16,597 bases of DNA. Origin: JAAYXU01 sp050942555 (GTDB taxonomy: Bacteria > Bacillota > Clostridia > Christensenellales > UMGS416). Shown here piece by piece: positions 14,555 to 16,597 of the stretch (position 1 is its first letter; each line of letters starts with the position of its first letter). The position numbers were made by a program, and so were the translations under genes. The notes below the pieces were generated by a model. It was not told where the DNA came from. It searched no databases and was given only the letters and a program-made list of their open reading frames with translations. Where the stretch lies: positions 1 through 16,597 of the forward strand of contig JBMNNN010000024.1 of assembly GCA_050942555.1 (NCBI GenBank), written 5' to 3'.

Positions 14555-15367
14555 CTACCCGATCGTGAAATCGAAATACGTATCGGGGTACGGCTCGCCG
14601 ATCAGCGTGTAGTGCCACCATTCGCGGCTGTAGGGCTTGAAGCCCGCGGCTTCCATCGCGCTTTTGAGCGTGTTCCGGTTGGCGGCCTGCCGCTCTGTGA
14701 TGAGCGGCGTGCCGTGGTGGGATATTTCTCCGAAGTAATCGAAAGGGCTGCCCATGTCCAGCTCTCTGCCGGTCTTCATGTCCACGAGGGTGAGGTCCAC
14801 GGTGCTGCCCCGGGAGTGGCCCGATCGCCGTGCCAGATACCCGAGGTCAAATACCTTTTCCTTATTGACGCCGGGATAGAAGATGGACTTCATGCGCTGG
14901 TCATCGAGATTCCCGGCCCAGCGTATGAAATGATCCACCGCCCGCTGGGGCCGATAGCCGTCGTATATTTTTAGTATGTACCCCTGCTCGGCCAGCGCTT
15001 CGGCCGCCTTTTTCAGCGCTTCGGCCGCCTCTTTTGTCAGCAGCACGAGCGGCGCGCCGTATCCGTCGATCCGCTCGCCCACGAAGTTGTAGCTGGAGTA
15101 ATACCGGACCTCCAGCAGCACAAGGGGCACTACGTCGCTTACGACCACGAAGCCGTGTTCGCGCCATACGCCGGGCGCGGGCGAAGGGTCGGGCGGCGCG
15201 GGCGTTTCCGCGGATTGATCCATCGTGGATACAGGGGAGGGGGGTGGCGAGGGCGCGCCGGCGGCTGTTGGCTCGGGTGTCATGATAGGCGTCATGGGCG
15301 TACAGCCGGCCATGAGCGCCAGACCGGTCAGAACCAGCGCGGCGCGGGAAAAAGCGCATCGGCGCAT
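14555..15367 (-). CDS. VanX-like D-Ala-D-Ala dipeptidase (M15D), predicted lipoprotein
   Basis: Residues ~68-270 of this 270-residue protein are a VanX/DdpX-type zinc dipeptidase: YDGYRP (135-140), SGHSRGSTVD (182-191, ligands H184 and D191) and EWWHY (E249 base, H252 ligand). The N-terminus is a signal peptide ending in LMAGC, so C22 is the probable lipidation site. A proline-rich linker (about 24-66) follows. Family members release D-Ala from D-Ala-D-Ala. Classical VanX is cytosolic, while this one should sit on the outer face of the membrane and may act on wall peptides. AAAGGA is 9 bases before the ATG. A 7-residue tandem repeat encodes AAEALKK-AAEALAE (about 114-127). No vanH or vanA is nearby. 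Confidence 0.85.
   Translation of the reverse strand: MRRCAFSRAALVLTGLALMAGCTPMTPIMTPEPTAAGAPSPPPSPVSTMDQSAETPAPPDPSPAPGVWREHGFVVVSDVVPLVLLEVRYYSSYNFVGERIDGYGAPLVLLTKEAAEALKKAAEALAEQGYILKIYDGYRPQRAVDHFIRWAGNLDDQRMKSIFYPGVNKEKVFDLGYLARRSGHSRGSTVDLTLVDMKTGRELDMGSPFDYFGEISHHGTPLITERQAANRNTLKSAMEAAGFKPYSREWWHYTLIGEPYPDTYFDFTIG
14993..15034. repeat. In-frame 21-base tandem repeat inside the VanX-like gene
   Basis: Two adjacent 21-base units (14993-15013 and 15014-15034) differ at one position and encode seven residues each, extending a helix just before the YDGYRP motif. The number of units could vary between strains by slippage. Confidence 0.6.
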
Positions 15368-15399
15368 CGTCCATCATCCTTTCCCGAAGTTTCTGTGCC

Positions 15400-15428
15400 A
15401 TTATACCATACGGCGGCGGATGATGAAA
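15400..15428 (-). promoter_or_regulatory. Extended -10 promoter of the VanX-like/proA unit
   Basis: On the minus strand TGGTATAAT gives a perfect -10 (15400-15405) with the TGn extension. A weak -35 TTTCAT (15423-15428) lies 17 bases upstream. The transcript start would be about 25 bases before the lipoprotein ATG. Confidence 0.65.
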
Positions 15429-15465
15429 TGGAAGAGAGGGAAATCGCAATAGGGCCGATAAGAGA

Positions 15466-15492
15466 ACTCCCCCGCCGGTATGGCGGGGGAGT
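15466..15492 (-). terminator. Terminator of the DUF4349 gene
   Basis: A perfect 11-bp stem (15466-15476 with 15482-15492) closes a 5-nt loop 12 bases past the stop. On the minus strand it is followed by an imperfect T-rich stretch, TTCTCTTAT. Confidence 0.75.
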
Positions 15493-15504
15493 AGATACTG
15501 CCTA

Positions 15505-16428
15505 TTATTCACCCGGTCGCTGCGGAGGCATCGGGCTCTTCGCGGGCTTACTCATTCTGCGGCGGCGCAGGAAGCGGACGAGCAATAGGATACCGCCTAC
15601 GATCGCGCCGGGTATGAGCAGCCATCCGATCGCGATAAACAGCCACGATATGAAGTTAAGCGTACCGCGGCCTACGTTGATGAAGCCGCGCCGCGCGAGC
15701 TGCCAGGCGTCGCTCATCGCTATGACACGTATGAACTCTGGCGAATCCTCCACGTATGAGGGGGTAGCCGTGATGGAGATGGTCAGCGTCGAGTAGGCGA
15801 CCTGCTTATCCCACATGCGCCGGCGGCCTTCCATGACATCGATTTCCTCGCGTATGTTACCGAGCTCCTCATATACTCTGAGCGTATCCTCGATGGTCTC
15901 GGCCTGCTCCATGAAGGTCAGCAATTGCTGCTCCTGCGCTTTGGCCTGCGTCAGCCGCGCGTCTAGGTCGTAGTATTCGTCGGTGATGTCGTCGCTGTTC
16001 ATTTCAAAGGAGCGGACGGACCCAAGACCCGCGGCGTAGTCCCGGAATGCTTCCAGCGTGCCCGATGGGAGCCGCAGCGTGATTTGAGCCGATGTGACGC
16101 GGCTGCTCCCCTGCGTATCTGAGGAGGAGGCGGCGACGTATCCGCCCAACTCTTCGGCTTTATCGGTAAAAAACCGTAACGCGTCGCCAGGCTCGTCGCA
16201 GACAAAGCGCATTTGCGCCGTATAGATGATCTTGCGGTCGGCGGAAAGATCCAAATCGGGAATCTTCTCCGTCTCGCTTCCGGAGTCTTTGGTTTGTCCT
16301 TCCGCGGGCGGGACATATACATCAGCAGATCCTACCGCCGAATTGCTTGACGCGCAGCCGTACAGCAGTCCGGACATCGCGAGCAGTGCCATGAGTACGG
16401 CCAGCGGTACAATGATTCGTCTACTCAT
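15505..16428 (-). CDS. DUF4349-domain membrane lipoprotein
   Basis: This protein has 307 residues from the ATG at 16428, chosen because GGAGGGG lies 7 bases upstream and it exposes a clean signal peptide; the open frame itself extends to 16527, over the promoter. The signal peptide ends in LLYGC, making C25 a probable lipidation site. A short acidic linker follows. The DUF4349 region (about 65-235) starts near RKIIYTAQMRF. It contains the pattern ITLRLPSGTLEAF, then YYDLDARLTQAKAQEQQLL with a coiled-coil helix, and ends with YSTLTISI. A membrane helix lies near residues 260-285 and a basic C-terminal tail follows, so the protein may be tethered at both ends. The role is unknown; the coiled coil suggests envelope contacts. 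It is a single-gene transcription unit. Confidence 0.85.
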   Translation of the reverse strand: MSRRIIVPLAVLMALLAMSGLLYGCASSNSAVGSADVYVPPAEGQTKDSGSETEKIPDLDLSADRKIIYTAQMRFVCDEPGDALRFFTDKAEELGGYVAASSSDTQGSSRVTSAQITLRLPSGTLEAFRDYAAGLGSVRSFEMNSDDITDEYYDLDARLTQAKAQEQQLLTFMEQAETIEDTLRVYEELGNIREEIDVMEGRRRMWDKQVAYSTLTISITATPSYVEDSPEFIRVIAMSDAWQLARRGFINVGRGTLNFISWLFIAIGWLLIPGAIVGGILLLVRFLRRRRMSKPAKSPMPPQRPGE

Positions 16429-16462
16429 ACCAATTCCCCTCCCCATATTTGTTTGTAGTTTC

Positions 16463-16491
16463 ATTATCAGTCCCGGGAAGTGATTTGTCAA
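16463..16491 (-). promoter_or_regulatory. Sigma-A promoter of the DUF4349 gene
   Basis: On the minus strand a perfect -35 TTGACA (16486-16491), a 17-base spacer and a -10 GATAAT (16463-16468) are present. The leader is about 28 bases. Confidence 0.82.
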
Positions 16492-16597
16492 GATCAGGAT
16501 GTATGTGATTGGAACAATGAGCGACATTGTATGGCAATTGTTAGTGTAAAATAGTTCTGGGTAAATAAGCAGGCATGACTACAGGTCCCGAAGGGAG

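Noticed and set aside
14555..15367. Vancomycin resistance cluster
   Set aside because: Only a VanX-like protein is present, exported as a lipoprotein, with no vanH, vanA/B, vanR or vanS nearby.
16492..16597. Promoter or riboswitch at the right end of the window
   Set aside because: A TAAAAT box is visible near 16547, but no -35 box at suitable spacing was found and the sequence stops too early to judge any RNA.

Overview
The window looks like a piece of a moderately GC-rich (roughly 60% by eye) chromosome from a spore-forming Firmicute, most likely an uncultured member of class Clostridia. The support is a short alpha/beta-type small acid-soluble spore protein, an ECF-type vitamin/nucleoside transporter S-component, a YesL/DUF624 membrane protein, a DUF4349 lipoprotein, strong AGGAGG-type Shine-Dalgarno sites and consensus sigma-A promoters. 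No rRNA, tRNA, CRISPR, IS element or phage gene was seen, and this reads as ordinary chromosome.

Layout. (1) 2-2473, plus strand: the end of an HlyD/MacA-type adaptor, then a MacB-type ATPase and permease, with overlapping ends, forming one exporter operon. (2) 2471-4760, minus strand: a lysine/diaminopimelate unit, dapA then dapB, with a near-perfect promoter and a terminator. The dapB product is unusual: its C-terminus carries a tandem ACT module of the aspartokinase type. (3) 4861-6704, plus strand: an ECF S-component behind a consensus promoter and a leader of about 150 nt with dyad symmetry, overlapping a P-loop kinase of the uridine kinase/phosphoribulokinase class that has an unrecognised N-terminal half. 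This looks like an import-and-phosphorylate pair. (4) 6781-8854, plus strand: a YesL-like membrane protein, a spore protein with a possible sigma-G/F promoter, and a SAM methyltransferase.

(5) 8840-13205, plus strand: hslO (Hsp33), with a promoter overlapping a perfect 7-9-7 inverted repeat, followed without clear gaps by a TPR protein with a C-terminal helix-turn-helix-like segment, a HEAT-like protein starting at TTG, and an HD-domain phosphohydrolase. It ends at a bidirectional terminator shared with proA. (6) 13177-15428, minus strand: an exported VanX-like lipoprotein followed by proA. (7) 15466-16491, minus strand: a DUF4349 membrane lipoprotein with its own promoter and terminator. The last ~100 bases (16492-16597) hold nothing I can assign.

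The best candidate for something not commonly described is the DapB-ACT fusion, which would place amino-acid feedback on the second step of the diaminopimelate branch. Next come the S-component/kinase pair and the hslO-TPR/HTH-HEAT-HD operon. All functional statements rest on reading motifs by eye, and no database search was run.
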